From NCBI RefSeq assembly GCF_900101595.1, contig NZ_FMYY01000005.1, positions 62,001 through 126,000 of the forward strand: a stretch of DNA of 64,000 nucleotides, read 5' to 3'. The notes under the pieces are model-generated. The model made no database searches. It saw only the letters and a program-made list of their open reading frames with translations, and had not been told where the DNA came from. This DNA is from Paenibacillus sp. cl123 (lineage in GTDB: Bacteria; Bacillota; Bacilli; Paenibacillales; NBRC-103111). Below are positions 51,351-60,651 of this stretch, in pieces. Numbering within the stretch: the first letter of the stretch is position 1; each line of letters begins with the position of its first letter. Position numbers and translations under genes: made by a program.

Positions 51351-52952
51351 ATGAAGGCAAAGACAAGAAAGCGAATGATCATGATGCTCGCAGCCGTCTT
51401 GACGACAACGGCGCTTACGGCCGCCTGCAGCAATTCACCGGAGGAGACGACCGGGGACAAGGGGAATGCGGAGGCGACGGCCAACCTTACGCAAACGGGC
51501 CTTCCGATCGTGAAGGAGCCCGTCACCCTGAAGGTGTTCGGCTGCAAGGACCCGAACCATGCGGACTGGAAGGATGTTCTTATTTTCCAGGAATATGAGA
51601 AAATGACCAACGTCAAGCTGCAATTCGACGAACTCCCATCGAATACGCAGGGTTGCGACGAGAAGCGGAGTCTGCTCTTTGCCGCCAATGAGCTGCCGGA
51701 TATTTTCCTGCGCGCCAACCTGAGCAATACGGATATTGCCCGCTACGGCCAGCAGGAGAAGATGCTCATTCCGCTGGAGGACTTGATTGACAAGCATGCG
51801 CCAAATCTGAAGAAAATCTTCGAGCAGTACCCCGAGGTCAAGAAGACGGTGACGGCCGCGGACGGCCATATTTATTCGCTGCCTACCGTACGTCTGCAAA
51901 CCTCGGGCCGGTCGGACAAAATCTGGATCAACAAGGAATGGCTCGCGAAGCTCAATATGAAGGCGCCTACGAATACGGATGAACTGTTCACGGTGCTTCG
52001 CGCCTTCCGGGACAACGACCCGAACGGCAACGGCAAGAAGGACGAGATTCCGCTCGGTCTGCGGGATATCGGCATGGTGTATTCCGCTTTCTCCGGAGCT
52101 TTCGGTCTGGAGCAGCAGATGGGCTACCAGCTGAATATCAAGGATGATCAGGCGAAGATATGGCTGACCGACGACCGCTTCAAGGAGCTGCTGCAATTCC
52201 TCAACAAGCTGTACGGCGAGAAGCTCTTGTGGCAGGACTTCTATGCGGGCGATATCCCGAAGTGGAGAAGCAATTTGTCCCAGGCGCTGATCGGCATGTT
52301 CTTTATCCAGGCATCCGATCCGTTCCTGCAGGTCGAGAATCAATTCACCGGGATGGCGCCGATCAAGGGGCCTTACGGTGACCAGACGCATTCCGCTACC
52401 GGACCTATCGCCGCGCCTATCGGCACGTTCGCTATCTCGAAGGAAAACAAACATCCGGAGGCCGCCATTCGCTGGGTCGATTACTTCTACAGCGAAGAGG
52501 GCTCGAAGTTTTTCCAATATGGCGTTGAGGGCCAGACGTATACGATGAAGGACGGCAAGCCGGTCATCAACGATGCGATCAAAAACGACCCGCGGGGCTT
52601 CATGGCGGCGCTGGGTCAAGTGAATCTGGTGCCAGGCGGCAGCTTCCCGCATGTCGTCACAGACAAATTCGGCAATATCGTCGAGAACGATAAGGTGCTT
52701 GAGCTCAACAAATTCATCGAAAGCTATTTGCCCAAAACCGTCCATGGGGCTCCGATCTTCGATAAAGAAACGTCGGACGCCATCATTCCGATCAAGGCGG
52801 ATATCGACAAATATGTAAGGGAATCGGTGGCAAAGTTTATTATCGGCGAGCTAAGCTTCGACAAATGGGGCGAATACGTAGCCACTCTCAAAAAGATGAA
52901 GATCGACGAGTTGGAGAAAGCGTATCAGAAGGCGTACGACGCCAAAAAGTAA
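51351..52952 (+). CDS. extracellular solute-binding lipoprotein (importer 3)
   Basis: This 533-residue lipoprotein has signal peptide and lipobox LTAAC, then the LipO-type fold. DNDPNGNGKKDEIP (about residue 220) is an EF-hand-like calcium loop as in related receptors, and QYGVEGQTYTMKDGKP lies near residue 390. ATG 51351 (MKAKTRKRM) follows AAAAGGGG; the in-frame ATG 51327 has none. A short GC-rich hairpin (52970-52975 with 52983-52988) lies between this gene and the permease and may protect the upstream mRNA. Confidence 0.92.
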   Translation: MKAKTRKRMIMMLAAVLTTTALTAACSNSPEETTGDKGNAEATANLTQTGLPIVKEPVTLKVFGCKDPNHADWKDVLIFQEYEKMTNVKLQFDELPSNTQGCDEKRSLLFAANELPDIFLRANLSNTDIARYGQQEKMLIPLEDLIDKHAPNLKKIFEQYPEVKKTVTAADGHIYSLPTVRLQTSGRSDKIWINKEWLAKLNMKAPTNTDELFTVLRAFRDNDPNGNGKKDEIPLGLRDIGMVYSAFSGAFGLEQQMGYQLNIKDDQAKIWLTDDRFKELLQFLNKLYGEKLLWQDFYAGDIPKWRSNLSQALIGMFFIQASDPFLQVENQFTGMAPIKGPYGDQTHSATGPIAAPIGTFAISKENKHPEAAIRWVDYFYSEEGSKFFQYGVEGQTYTMKDGKPVINDAIKNDPRGFMAALGQVNLVPGGSFPHVVTDKFGNIVENDKVLELNKFIESYLPKTVHGAPIFDKETSDAIIPIKADIDKYVRESVAKFIIGELSFDKWGEYVATLKKMKIDELEKAYQKAYDAKK

Positions 52953-53034
52953 GGGAGAGACCTGCTGGGGCGGCGGACATGTCGCCGCTCCCGGTTCTTT
53001 CTCATCATGAAGATGGCAAGAGGAGTGTGAGGCC

Positions 53035-53994
53035 ATGCAAGCGGATGCTGCAAAGTCGACAACATCAACGGATGCCCGGTGGAAGCCGAAGCATGTCCTG
53101 TGGAAGCGGATGCTGGTCCGGTACGAGCTTTATGTGATGCTGTTGCTCCCGGTCGCTTGGTATATTTTATTCAAATATGTTCCGATGTACGGAATCACCA
53201 TCGCCTTCAAGGACTTCTCCGCGACGAAGGGGATTCTGGGCAGCTCATGGGTGGGATTGAAGCATTTTGACCGCTTTTTCTCCTCGGTCTACTTCTGGGA
53301 GCTGATGTGGAATACGCTTTCCTTAAGCTTGTTTCAGCTGCTGGTAGGCTTTCCGATCCCCATTCTGCTGGCTCTGCTGGTCAATGAGATCCGGGTCCGG
53401 TGGCTGCAGAAGCTGCTGCAAAATACGACGTATATTCCTCATTTTCTCTCAATCATCGTGCTGGTCGGGATGCTGAACATCTTCCTCCATCCGGAGACAG
53501 GGAAGATCAATCAGATCATGGTCATGATGGGCATGGACCCGATTGATTTCATGAAGAAGGCGGACTGGTTCCAGACGATCTTCGTCACGTCAGGGATCTG
53601 GCAGCATATGGGCTGGGGCTCGATCATATATTTGGCAGCGCTCAGCGGGATTGATCCGACGTTGTACGAGGCGGCCAAAATCGACGGAGCCACAAGATTC
53701 CGGCGGGTTCTGCACGTATCGATTCCGGGTATCATGCCGACGGTTATTATTTTGTTCATCCTGCAGATCGGGCAGTTGATGGATGTCGGCTTCGAGAAGG
53801 CGCTGCTGATGCAGAATCCGCTGAACGCCAGCAAAAGCGACATCCTGCCGACCTTCGTGTACAAAAACGGCATTCAGGGCGGCCAGTTCAGCTATACGGC
53901 AGCGGCCGGCTTGTTCAACGCGGTGATCGACTTTACGCTGCTGGTGCTGGTGAACGGGTATGCGCGGAGAAAAACCGAGTCGAGTCTATGGTAG
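53035..53994 (+). CDS. carbohydrate ABC transporter permease, LplB type (importer 3)
   Basis: This 319-residue permease has six helices, with YELYVMLLLPVAWYILFKYVPMYGITIAFKDFS at the start and the EAA loop LYEAAKIDGATRFRRVLHVSIPG. It ends with a basic cytoplasmic tail RRKTESSLW. The start follows AAGAGGAGTG. It partners the next gene and shares the missing-ATPase pattern of importers 1 and 2. Confidence 0.93.
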   Translation: MQADAAKSTTSTDARWKPKHVLWKRMLVRYELYVMLLLPVAWYILFKYVPMYGITIAFKDFSATKGILGSSWVGLKHFDRFFSSVYFWELMWNTLSLSLFQLLVGFPIPILLALLVNEIRVRWLQKLLQNTTYIPHFLSIIVLVGMLNIFLHPETGKINQIMVMMGMDPIDFMKKADWFQTIFVTSGIWQHMGWGSIIYLAALSGIDPTLYEAAKIDGATRFRRVLHVSIPGIMPTVIILFILQIGQLMDVGFEKALLMQNPLNASKSDILPTFVYKNGIQGGQFSYTAAAGLFNAVIDFTLLVLVNGYARRKTESSLW

Positions 53995-54012
53995 AAGAGA
54001 GGAGAGAAGCCA

Positions 54013-54909
54013 ATGCACGCAATGAATGAAAGCAAGCTGCGCTCCCGTGATGACAAGCTCTTCGATGCCGTTGTGTATGTCATCACCGCCGTGCTGCTCG
54101 TGATGGTCGGGTATCCGCTGCTGTTTGTGATCAGCGCCTCGTTCAGCAATCCCATTGACGTCGTGGAAGGCCGGGTCTGGCTGCTGCCGGAGGGCTTCAC
54201 CCTGGAGCCGTATAAGCGGGTATTCGAAAATGAAAAGATATGGAACGGGTATGCGAATACGATATTTTATGCCATAGCGGGCACCTTCATCAATCTGGTG
54301 ATGACTGTGCTGGCTGCGTACCCGCTTTCGCGCAAGGATTTGCCGGGGCAGCAGTTTCTTATGTTTTTCGTCATATTCACGATGTTTTTCAGCGGGGGGC
54401 TTATTCCAACCTACCTGCTGGTGAAAAGCCTTGGCATCAATAACACGGTATGGGCCATGCTGCTTCCCGGCGCCATTGCGACCTATAATCTGATCGTGAT
54501 GCGGAGCTTTTTTCAGAACAGTATTCCGAATGAGCTGCAGGAGTCCGCTTGGATGGACGGCTGTACCTTTTTCCGTATGCTGTGGAGCATCATCCTGCCG
54601 CTGTCCAAGCCGATATTGGCGGTTATGGTGCTGTTTTACGGGGTAGGGCATTGGAACGCCTATTTCAACGCGCTGATCTACCTGAAGGATCGGGAGCTGT
54701 ATCCGCTGCAGCTGATTTTACGGGAAATCCTGATCTTGAATCAGGATGATATGGCGGGCGGCGATGCCGGTATGACAGAGCGCGTGATGATGGCCGAGAG
54801 CATCAAGTACTCCGTTATTCTGATATCGAGCGTTCCGGTGCTGCTGCTGTATCCGTTCATTCAACGTTATTTCGTAAAAGGAGTTATGATCGGCTCGATT
54901 AAAGGGTAG
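54013..54909 (+). CDS. carbohydrate ABC transporter permease, YtcP type (importer 3)
   Basis: This 298-residue permease shows AAYPLSRKDLPGQQFLMFFVIFTMFFSGGLIPTYLLVK and the EAA-type loop ELQESAWMDGCTFFRMLWSIILPLSKP, ending FVKGVMIGSIKG. The Cys in the EAA loop (MDGCTF) replaces the usual Ala. ATG 54013 follows GAGAGGAGAG. The sulfatase gene follows after 27 bp. Confidence 0.93.
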   Translation: MHAMNESKLRSRDDKLFDAVVYVITAVLLVMVGYPLLFVISASFSNPIDVVEGRVWLLPEGFTLEPYKRVFENEKIWNGYANTIFYAIAGTFINLVMTVLAAYPLSRKDLPGQQFLMFFVIFTMFFSGGLIPTYLLVKSLGINNTVWAMLLPGAIATYNLIVMRSFFQNSIPNELQESAWMDGCTFFRMLWSIILPLSKPILAVMVLFYGVGHWNAYFNALIYLKDRELYPLQLILREILILNQDDMAGGDAGMTERVMMAESIKYSVILISSVPVLLLYPFIQRYFVKGVMIGSIKG

Positions 54910-54936
54910 CGGATCAGGCTGTCAGAAGGGAGAACC

Positions 54937-56490
54937 ATGATCATGATGGATAACAGGCCCAATTTACTGCTCATCCAGACGGACCAGCAGACGGCGGAAA
55001 CGCTTAGTCTATACGGAAACCCGGTCTTGAAGACGCCCATGCTGGAGAGCCTGGCCGAACGCGGCGTCGTCTTTGAATTTGCTTTCTGCAATTATCCGGC
55101 TTGCTCCCCGTCCCGATCCTCGATGTTTACGGGCAGATATGCCTCCACGATCGGCGTTCAGGCCAATCATATGATGATTAATCCGGCGGAGGTTACGCTG
55201 CCTCAAGTGCTCAAGGAGCATGGCTACCAAACGGCGATTATCGGGAAAAATCATGCGTTTATGGAAAACACGAAGACCTACTATCCGGGTGAAATCGTAG
55301 ACCGCGAAAAGGCCAGCGTGCTGAGGCAGGTGTTCGATTACGTCCGGCTGGCCGACCACGGGCATCTGGTTGACGGCTACCGGGATGATCCTGAATGCAA
55401 GGCCGCCCATGAGTGGTCCCATACGTGCTGGGTAAGCCCTCTCGGGCATGGAACGAATCCCGCCCGTCCGGAAAAATGCGGCACCTACCTGCTGGGAGAT
55501 ACGATGATCGATTACCTGGAAAACCGGCGGGATCCGGATAAGCCGTTTTTCACCTGGTTGTCGTTCCCCGACCCGCATACGCCGTACCAAGCTCCGGAGC
55601 CTTATGCGAGCATGATCGATCCCGCCAAGGTGCCGCTTCCGCCCAAGGACAGCATGGAAGGGAAGCCGGAGCGGCAGCGGGTGGCTTATCTGATGGATGC
55701 GATGGATACGGCGGACGATGAGCTGATTCGCAAGGTGCGGGCAATCCATTACGGCATGATCCGCTTTATCGACGATACGCTCGCCCGTGTGTTCGCCAAG
55801 CTGGAGGAGCTGGGCTTGACGGACAATACCGTCGTCGTCTTCACTTCCGACCATGGCGATTCGATGGGGGCTCACGGGCTCATTCAGAAGCATAACCTGT
55901 TCTACGACTCCTTTACCCATGTGCCGCTTATTGTCGCGGCCCCGGGTTATCAGGGGCCCCGGCGAACGAGCCATCTGGCCGAGCTTGTGGATATTATGCC
56001 GACCTTCCTGGACATGGCCGGCATCCCGATTCCGCCGGGCGTGCAGGGCAAAAGCCTGGCGCCGTTTCTGAGGGGCGAGGCCTACACGCCGCGTGACTAT
56101 GTCGTCATCGAAAGCGGCGAGGAAGGAGTGCCGCTGCGCGTCTCGGATGTTACAGTCCGTCCGGAGCATCCGTTCGACGACCGCTATTTCGTCTGGTGCG
56201 CCTACCGCGAGGCATGGGTGGGCAAGGGCAAGAGCATCCGCACGCTGGCATGGAAGCTGAATATATACGCGAACGGCGAAGGCGAGCTTTATGATCTGGT
56301 GAACGATCGCGACGAGCTGCACAATCGCTTCGATGATCCTGCCTCGGCCGGCATTCGTGCGGAGCTGGAGCGCAAGCTGTTGTACTGGACGATGGAGAAG
56401 GAGGACCGTCTTCCTCTAAATACGACCGTGAAGTTAAGTTATGCCGAGGTGAAGACGAAGCATGCAAACATGGGTCATGAGAAGGGTTAA
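54937..56490 (+). CDS. sulfatase, CxPSR type (choline-sulfatase/heparan-like subgroup)
   Basis: This 517-residue enzyme has the canonical formylglycine signature CSPSR (Cys56) in NYPACSPSRSSMFTGRY and metal-site elements QTDQQ (Asp16), SDHGDSMGAHGL and the His/Lys of QKHNLFYDSF. It lacks a signal peptide. It differs clearly from the CMPAR-type sulfatase at 35054, so the two probably desulfate different positions or sugars. It closes the importer 3 operon and is followed by a terminator. ATG 54937 follows GAAGGGAGA. A maturase must be supplied from outside the window. Confidence 0.93.
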   Translation: MIMMDNRPNLLLIQTDQQTAETLSLYGNPVLKTPMLESLAERGVVFEFAFCNYPACSPSRSSMFTGRYASTIGVQANHMMINPAEVTLPQVLKEHGYQTAIIGKNHAFMENTKTYYPGEIVDREKASVLRQVFDYVRLADHGHLVDGYRDDPECKAAHEWSHTCWVSPLGHGTNPARPEKCGTYLLGDTMIDYLENRRDPDKPFFTWLSFPDPHTPYQAPEPYASMIDPAKVPLPPKDSMEGKPERQRVAYLMDAMDTADDELIRKVRAIHYGMIRFIDDTLARVFAKLEELGLTDNTVVVFTSDHGDSMGAHGLIQKHNLFYDSFTHVPLIVAAPGYQGPRRTSHLAELVDIMPTFLDMAGIPIPPGVQGKSLAPFLRGEAYTPRDYVVIESGEEGVPLRVSDVTVRPEHPFDDRYFVWCAYREAWVGKGKSIRTLAWKLNIYANGEGELYDLVNDRDELHNRFDDPASAGIRAELERKLLYWTMEKEDRLPLNTTVKLSYAEVKTKHANMGHEKG

Positions 56491-56536
56491 GCGCTGCGGA
56501 CGGGCGGAGGCTAACGTTATGGAAAGAGGAGAAGAG

Positions 56537-56562
56537 AGGAGCTCGACTGCGAGCTCCTTTTT
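56537..56562. terminator. terminator between convergent sulfatase and GH105 genes
   Basis: A perfect 9-bp stem (56537-56545 with 56550-56558), an ACTG loop and five T on the plus strand. Confidence 0.9.
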
Positions 56563-56641
56563 CTCGTATTGGAAATTTTCTAAATCCAATAGCGGGTGCG
56601 AACGAAGAAATGCCGCCTGGAGTGGTGGCAAAACCACGTCT

Positions 56642-57748
56642 CTACAGCTCGGGGTGGAACAAAGCTTCGGCGAGCAGCACGATCACTAAAGCTTGTCCGT
56701 AGGCAGTCGGCGCGAAGACGATTTTTTTGTAGTCTTCCTTCGTCTCGCAGATGGGAGTTCCCGCCGAGACGTTTAATACCGTGCCGTCTTCGGAGATGTT
56801 GGCAAGCACTGCGGCGACCGCCTTGCGGCAATAAGCCAGGTAGCTGTCGTCCAGCAGACCGAGGCGGACTCCCTTCAAGATTCCTGCGGCAATCGCAGCC
56901 GAGCCGGAAACCTCCGTATAGCTGTCTTTGTCGTCAAGCAGCGTATGCCAAAGTCCGGTTTCGCTTTGCAGCTCGATCAATTTATCTACTTGTGCTCTAT
57001 AGGTGCCGAGAATAAGGTCGCGCGACTCCGTCGTCAAGTCATCCTGCATAATTTCCACAAATTCGGGAGCGGCCAGCGTAAACCAGCTGTTTCCACGGCA
57101 CCAATGCGCTTCGCTGAAATTGTTTTGGTTTTTGAAGTCATAGCCGTGGAAGAACAGGGAATTGTCCGGATGAAAAATATGCTTGATATGAAGAGCAAAT
57201 TGATCGGAGGCCTCATTCATCCATGCCGGATTCTTATAAGCCTTGCCCATCTTGGCGATGAAGAGCACGACCATAAACAACGTATCGATCCAAATTTCCT
57301 GATCATGCAAATTTAATTCGAATTTGGACGTATTGCCGGAGGTGACATGCTGAATCCCGTTCCCGGTTGTCCGCGGGCATTCATGCTCTACCCATTCCAT
57401 CCACTCCAGAGCAAGCTTCTCTATATGGGGCAGATCCATCAATGTAAGCAGAGGCGCTGTCGTATTCACATTTTTGAGGGGCAGTCCGCGCGCGATCTGA
57501 TGATTGGACCAATTGACGAAAAAATCCCGTGATACGTCAAAGCCTGCCTGATTCGTGAGCTTATTCAGTCCGTATAAGCCGATGCCCTGGGGCCAGTCCC
57601 ATTCGTCCATACCGAAGTCACGGGGAAAGTACCCCAAGGCTTTACCCTCGTCGGATAATTCCTTTAACTGGTTTTCGTTGTCAGGTCTTTTCAAATGCAG
57701 CGTCTGGTGGATGACTTTCTTAAGCTGATGCCGGATAGTTGCTTGCAT
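56642..57748 (-). CDS. GH105 unsaturated rhamnogalacturonyl/uronyl hydrolase (YteR-like)
   Basis: This 368-residue (alpha/alpha)6-barrel enzyme resembles YteR/YesR. It hydrates and releases the unsaturated uronic acid left by polysaccharide lyases. Family marks are DEWDWPQGIGLYGLNKL (about 48-64), LHDQEIWIDTLFMVVLF with candidate catalytic Asp155, HWCRGNSWF (about 240) and a C-terminal EVSGSAAIAAGILKGVRLGLL. ATG 57748 (MQATIRHQLKK) follows AAAAGGAGA; an upstream frame to 57826 is AT-rich non-coding sequence. It converges on sulfatase 2, and together they suggest breakdown of sulfated, uronic-acid-containing glycans. Confidence 0.92.
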   Translation of the reverse strand: MQATIRHQLKKVIHQTLHLKRPDNENQLKELSDEGKALGYFPRDFGMDEWDWPQGIGLYGLNKLTNQAGFDVSRDFFVNWSNHQIARGLPLKNVNTTAPLLTLMDLPHIEKLALEWMEWVEHECPRTTGNGIQHVTSGNTSKFELNLHDQEIWIDTLFMVVLFIAKMGKAYKNPAWMNEASDQFALHIKHIFHPDNSLFFHGYDFKNQNNFSEAHWCRGNSWFTLAAPEFVEIMQDDLTTESRDLILGTYRAQVDKLIELQSETGLWHTLLDDKDSYTEVSGSAAIAAGILKGVRLGLLDDSYLAYCRKAVAAVLANISEDGTVLNVSAGTPICETKEDYKKIVFAPTAYGQALVIVLLAEALFHPEL

Positions 57749-57979
57749 GTTGAAGAATCTCCTTTTGTTTTTATTTGAATTATTTTGTTTTTTAATCCAA
57801 TCTACAATGATTAACCAAACAAACAATTGAATACGGAATTTAATGCTATTGTACCTTCTTTATTCTTCGGGAGCAATGAAAATATGAAGGAGCGAACATG
57901 TCCGGGGCGCCGGCCTGTCAGACGGAAGGAAGCGGCAGGATGCCCCGACGAAGCTCTCAGCTGCTTTCCGCACACGGCA

Positions 57980-58016
57980 AAGGCCAACCTTTGCAGCAGG
58001 TGCAAAGATTGGCCTT
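57980..58016 (-). terminator. terminator of the collagen-like gene
   Basis: Sixteen-base arms (57980-57995 and 58001-58016) with a single mismatch, and a loop of five, lie just after the minus-strand stop at 58025. There is no T-run. Nothing else is seen in 57749-57979 apart from the GH105 upstream region. Confidence 0.7.
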
Positions 58017-58024
58017 ATGGTCAA

Positions 58025-58981
58025 TCAGGCAATTTTCTCGATAACGATCGACGCGCTGACCGTAGGCGCCTCTACTGCGCCTCCGCCGATGCTGTTCTGG
58101 AGAACCACTGTGCCGGTAGCATCTATCCGGTTCAGGGTGAGTATGCTGCCCGCAGTCAGCATGGTGACGACTTGCCCCTGGTAAGGCTGATTTCCTGATC
58201 CTGCTCCGTAGTTGCTGCACATGACGAGAACCGGCGGCAGCGGACCTGCGCCATCGGGGTCGGAGAACAAGGCAAATGCCGTGTTGCCCTCAAGAGGGAA
58301 TACTTCATAGCTGATATTGTACAAGCCGGTCTCATTGATGCTAATCGTTGTTGGCGAGGGGAAGCTGACCGCCGCCGTATTGCTGAGATCACTAGTGAAG
58401 GAAACCGCTCCGCCTTGCCCGCCGGCTACCGGCGCTGCGGCGATCGCCTGCTCCTCCGTGCTGCAGCGGAAAGCAATCGCTCCAACTCCCGCCGGTCCCT
58501 GCGGCCCCTGCGGGCCTTGAGGTCCGGGGACTCCCTGCAGTCCTTGCGGCCCGGCAGGTCCGGCAGGTCCGGCGACTCCTTGGGGTCCCTGCGGTCCCGC
58601 CGGTCCGGCAGGCCCTGGAACTCCCTGCAGTCCTTGCGGTCCGGCAGGCCCTGTTTCTCCCTGAGCACCAGGAGCTCCGATCGGCCCGGGAATTCCCTGC
58701 AGGCCTTGAGGTCCGACAGGTCCCGAAGGTCCGGCAGGTCCGGGCGCCCCTGGAGGGCCCTGAAGTCCTTGAGGTCCCGGAATAGGCGTAACCCTTACTT
58801 TCGGCGGCGGGCAGTTCACCTTAACAATTTTTTTGACGATAGGATGAGGGCGCTTTTTCGGCGGGCAGTTCACCCGAACGTGTTTTTTAGGATGCAAGCA
58901 CTTTTTAACTTTTTTGATTTTCGGCGGGCAAACCTTGACAACTTTTTTTCTGCATGTTTTTTTAACAGGACATTTCAACAC
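58025..58981 (-). CDS. collagen-like (GXY repeat) protein with C1q/BclA-type C-terminal domain
   Basis: This 318-residue protein has an N-terminal Cys/Lys/Pro-rich part (1-80) with three CPP motifs. Then come about 40 Gly-X-Y triplets (about 85-190), many of them GPQ, GPA and GLQGVPGP, and a C-terminal beta-sandwich domain (about 195-318) of the BclA/C1q type. Such proteins form trimers, typically in the exosporium or on the cell surface. GTG 58981 (VLKCPVKKT) follows the GAGGAGG site; TTG 58978 is possible. The frame stays open for 64 codons further upstream, without a good site. Its N-terminal cationic Cys-rich part is unusual among BclA-like proteins. Confidence 0.88.
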   Translation of the reverse strand: MLKCPVKKTCRKKVVKVCPPKIKKVKKCLHPKKHVRVNCPPKKRPHPIVKKIVKVNCPPPKVRVTPIPGPQGLQGPPGAPGPAGPSGPVGPQGLQGIPGPIGAPGAQGETGPAGPQGLQGVPGPAGPAGPQGPQGVAGPAGPAGPQGLQGVPGPQGPQGPQGPAGVGAIAFRCSTEEQAIAAAPVAGGQGGAVSFTSDLSNTAAVSFPSPTTISINETGLYNISYEVFPLEGNTAFALFSDPDGAGPLPPVLVMCSNYGAGSGNQPYQGQVVTMLTAGSILTLNRIDATGTVVLQNSIGGGAVEAPTVSASIVIEKIA

Positions 58982-59179
58982 CAGCACCTCCTCGTAGGAT
59001 GGTATCAGTGTACGTACTCCTGCCTTAAAGGAATTGGACGAATCACCCTGTAGAAGGTAGACTAGAATCCAATTTCTGCAAATTAGGCAAAAATACGGCG
59101 GGAAAAGCCTGCTTTCTAGTAGCATACCTAGCACTATTTCATGATAATCGGCATCTATTAGTATACAGGACATTTCAAC
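58965..59179. repeat. 15-bp direct repeat at the collagen-like gene start
   Basis: acaggacatttcaac occurs at 58965-58979, where its complement encodes the first codons of the gene, and again at 59165-59179, exactly 200 bp away. It may mark a small duplication or deletion-prone site. Confidence 0.85.
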
Positions 59180-59196
59180 TTAACGGAGATTGCCGG

Positions 59197-59233
59197 CCAT
59201 TAGCGGGAATAATGGTTGGGAGTCTCTTTTTTT
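59197..59233 (+). terminator. hairpin with T-run in the divergent gap
   Basis: CCATTA/TAATGG (59197-59202, 59210-59215) with partial outer pairing is followed by seven T (59227-59233). No plus-strand gene ends here, so a short unannotated transcript or a remnant is possible. In the rest of 58982-59478 I see only promoter-like AT-rich sequence. Confidence 0.4.
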
Positions 59234-59288
59234 GTTGCCCGGCCAAAGCGCGTAATCGAGAGGCTCTATGAAGTGATTTGTACGCTCT

Positions 59289-59304
59289 GATATATTGATA
59301 TATC
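59289..59304. promoter_or_regulatory. palindromic operator upstream of the GntR gene
   Basis: GATATATTGATATATC is a perfect inverted repeat (7+2+7) 175 bp before the regulator gene. A further pair ATGTCATTGA/ATGTCAGTGA (59365, 59377) lies closer. Either could be bound by the GntR-type regulator encoded next. Confidence 0.45.
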
Positions 59305-59478
59305 CATGTTAATATATTATGAAGCAAACAAGTAAATTTACCCATTTACAAGATATTTATATTTATGTCATTGAATATGTCAGTGACATGAGTTAAGCTC
59401 GTTTTAGATCAGCGATCGAGACGTGTAAAAACGCTTCCAACCAGGCCCGTGATCTTGATAAAAGAAGGATGACGTTAG

Positions 59479-60630
59479 ATGAAGAACGCGCGTGTGAGAA
59501 AGAAACCAAATCAGCAGCTGTATCTGCAGATTGCAGATAAGGTGATCGGCATTATCCAGAGCCGCCGGCTGCGGCCGCACGACCCGGTCCCTTCGGAGGG
59601 AGAGCTGGCCAAGCTGTTCGGCGTAAGCCGGATGACAAGCAAGCTGGCGTTGGAGCGGCTTGCCACCCAGGGTGTGGTATACCGGCTGCCGAGACGGGGG
59701 ACTTTCCTGGCGGGCGCCGGGCAGCAGGAAGTAACGCCTTATCTCGGGGGAACGCCGGCCGAAGGCGAGCCGCTTCCGGCTGAAGAAGAACGGCGCAAGC
59801 AAATAGCGCTCGTCGTACCCCATCTGTCCGACTATACGTCCAGAATCATTGCCGCATCCGAAGCCGAAGCGCGCAAGCATGATTGCGATCTGATCCTTAA
59901 GATCAGCAAAAATAAAGACGATGAGGATCACTGTCTCCAGATGCTCGTCCAAGGGGGGATCGACGGAATCATTTTATTTCCCCAAGGACGCAAAACATGC
60001 AGCGATCATGTGCTCCGGTTGAAATTGCAGCAGTTTCCGATTGTGATCATTGACCGGATCTTCCGAGAGGTACAGATTGATTGCGTGTATCACGACCATT
60101 ATCAGGGCTCGTACCGGATGACCCAATATTTGATCGAGAAGGGCCACCGGGAGATTGGATACACATCCAATGCCATCGATAATATCACCAGCAGAGAGGA
60201 AAGGTATCAGGGGTATATTCAAGCCTTGCTCGATCATGCGATTCCCGTCAGGACGCAGCGTATTCATTTCAGAAGCGTCCCGTGCGATACGAGCCGGATT
60301 AATGAAAGCGACCCTGAGCAAGAGCGGTTTATCCGGGAAAATCCGCAAATGTCGGCGCTTATGTGCGGGGATGATCATGTCGCCATTTCGACGTTACATA
60401 CGGCGCTGCAAATGGGGATTGCTGTTCCGGATAAGCTTTCTATCGTAGGATTCTCCGATATCCAGCTGGCCGGTCTTACCTCGATTCCGCTGACTACGGT
60501 CAGGCAGGATACCGAGCAGCTGGCCCAATCGGCATACAATCTGCTGATGAAGCGCGTGAACCATTCGCTGGAGAAACAGATTACCATCAAAATTCAAACG
60601 ACCATCGTAGAGAGGAAATCCGTTCTCTAG
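59479..60630 (+). CDS. GntR family regulator with LacI-type ligand domain (AraR-like architecture)
   Basis: This 383-residue regulator has a GntR winged helix (about 12-75: QLYLQIADKVIGIIQSRRLRPHDPVPSEGELAKLFGVSRMT) fused to a periplasmic-binding-type sensor (about 105-380, with VDGIILFPQ-like GIDGIILFPQG, ALMCGDDHVA and the LacI-like SIVGFSDIQLAGLTSIPLTTVRQ). This is the AraR layout, used for repressors of sugar operons. The next genes, on the same strand, encode a PhnP-like hydrolase and an importer; they are the likely targets. The ATG at 59479 follows AAGAAGGATGA. Confidence 0.92.
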   Translation: MKNARVRKKPNQQLYLQIADKVIGIIQSRRLRPHDPVPSEGELAKLFGVSRMTSKLALERLATQGVVYRLPRRGTFLAGAGQQEVTPYLGGTPAEGEPLPAEEERRKQIALVVPHLSDYTSRIIAASEAEARKHDCDLILKISKNKDDEDHCLQMLVQGGIDGIILFPQGRKTCSDHVLRLKLQQFPIVIIDRIFREVQIDCVYHDHYQGSYRMTQYLIEKGHREIGYTSNAIDNITSREERYQGYIQALLDHAIPVRTQRIHFRSVPCDTSRINESDPEQERFIRENPQMSALMCGDDHVAISTLHTALQMGIAVPDKLSIVGFSDIQLAGLTSIPLTTVRQDTEQLAQSAYNLLMKRVNHSLEKQITIKIQTTIVERKSVL

Positions 60631-60651
60631 GGTTGACAGGAGGAGTTTGCA

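Noticed and set aside
58982..59173. 64-codon N-terminal extension of the collagen-like protein
   Set aside because: Although open, it has no ribosome binding site and does not look like coding sequence; the GAGGAGG site favours the start at 58981.
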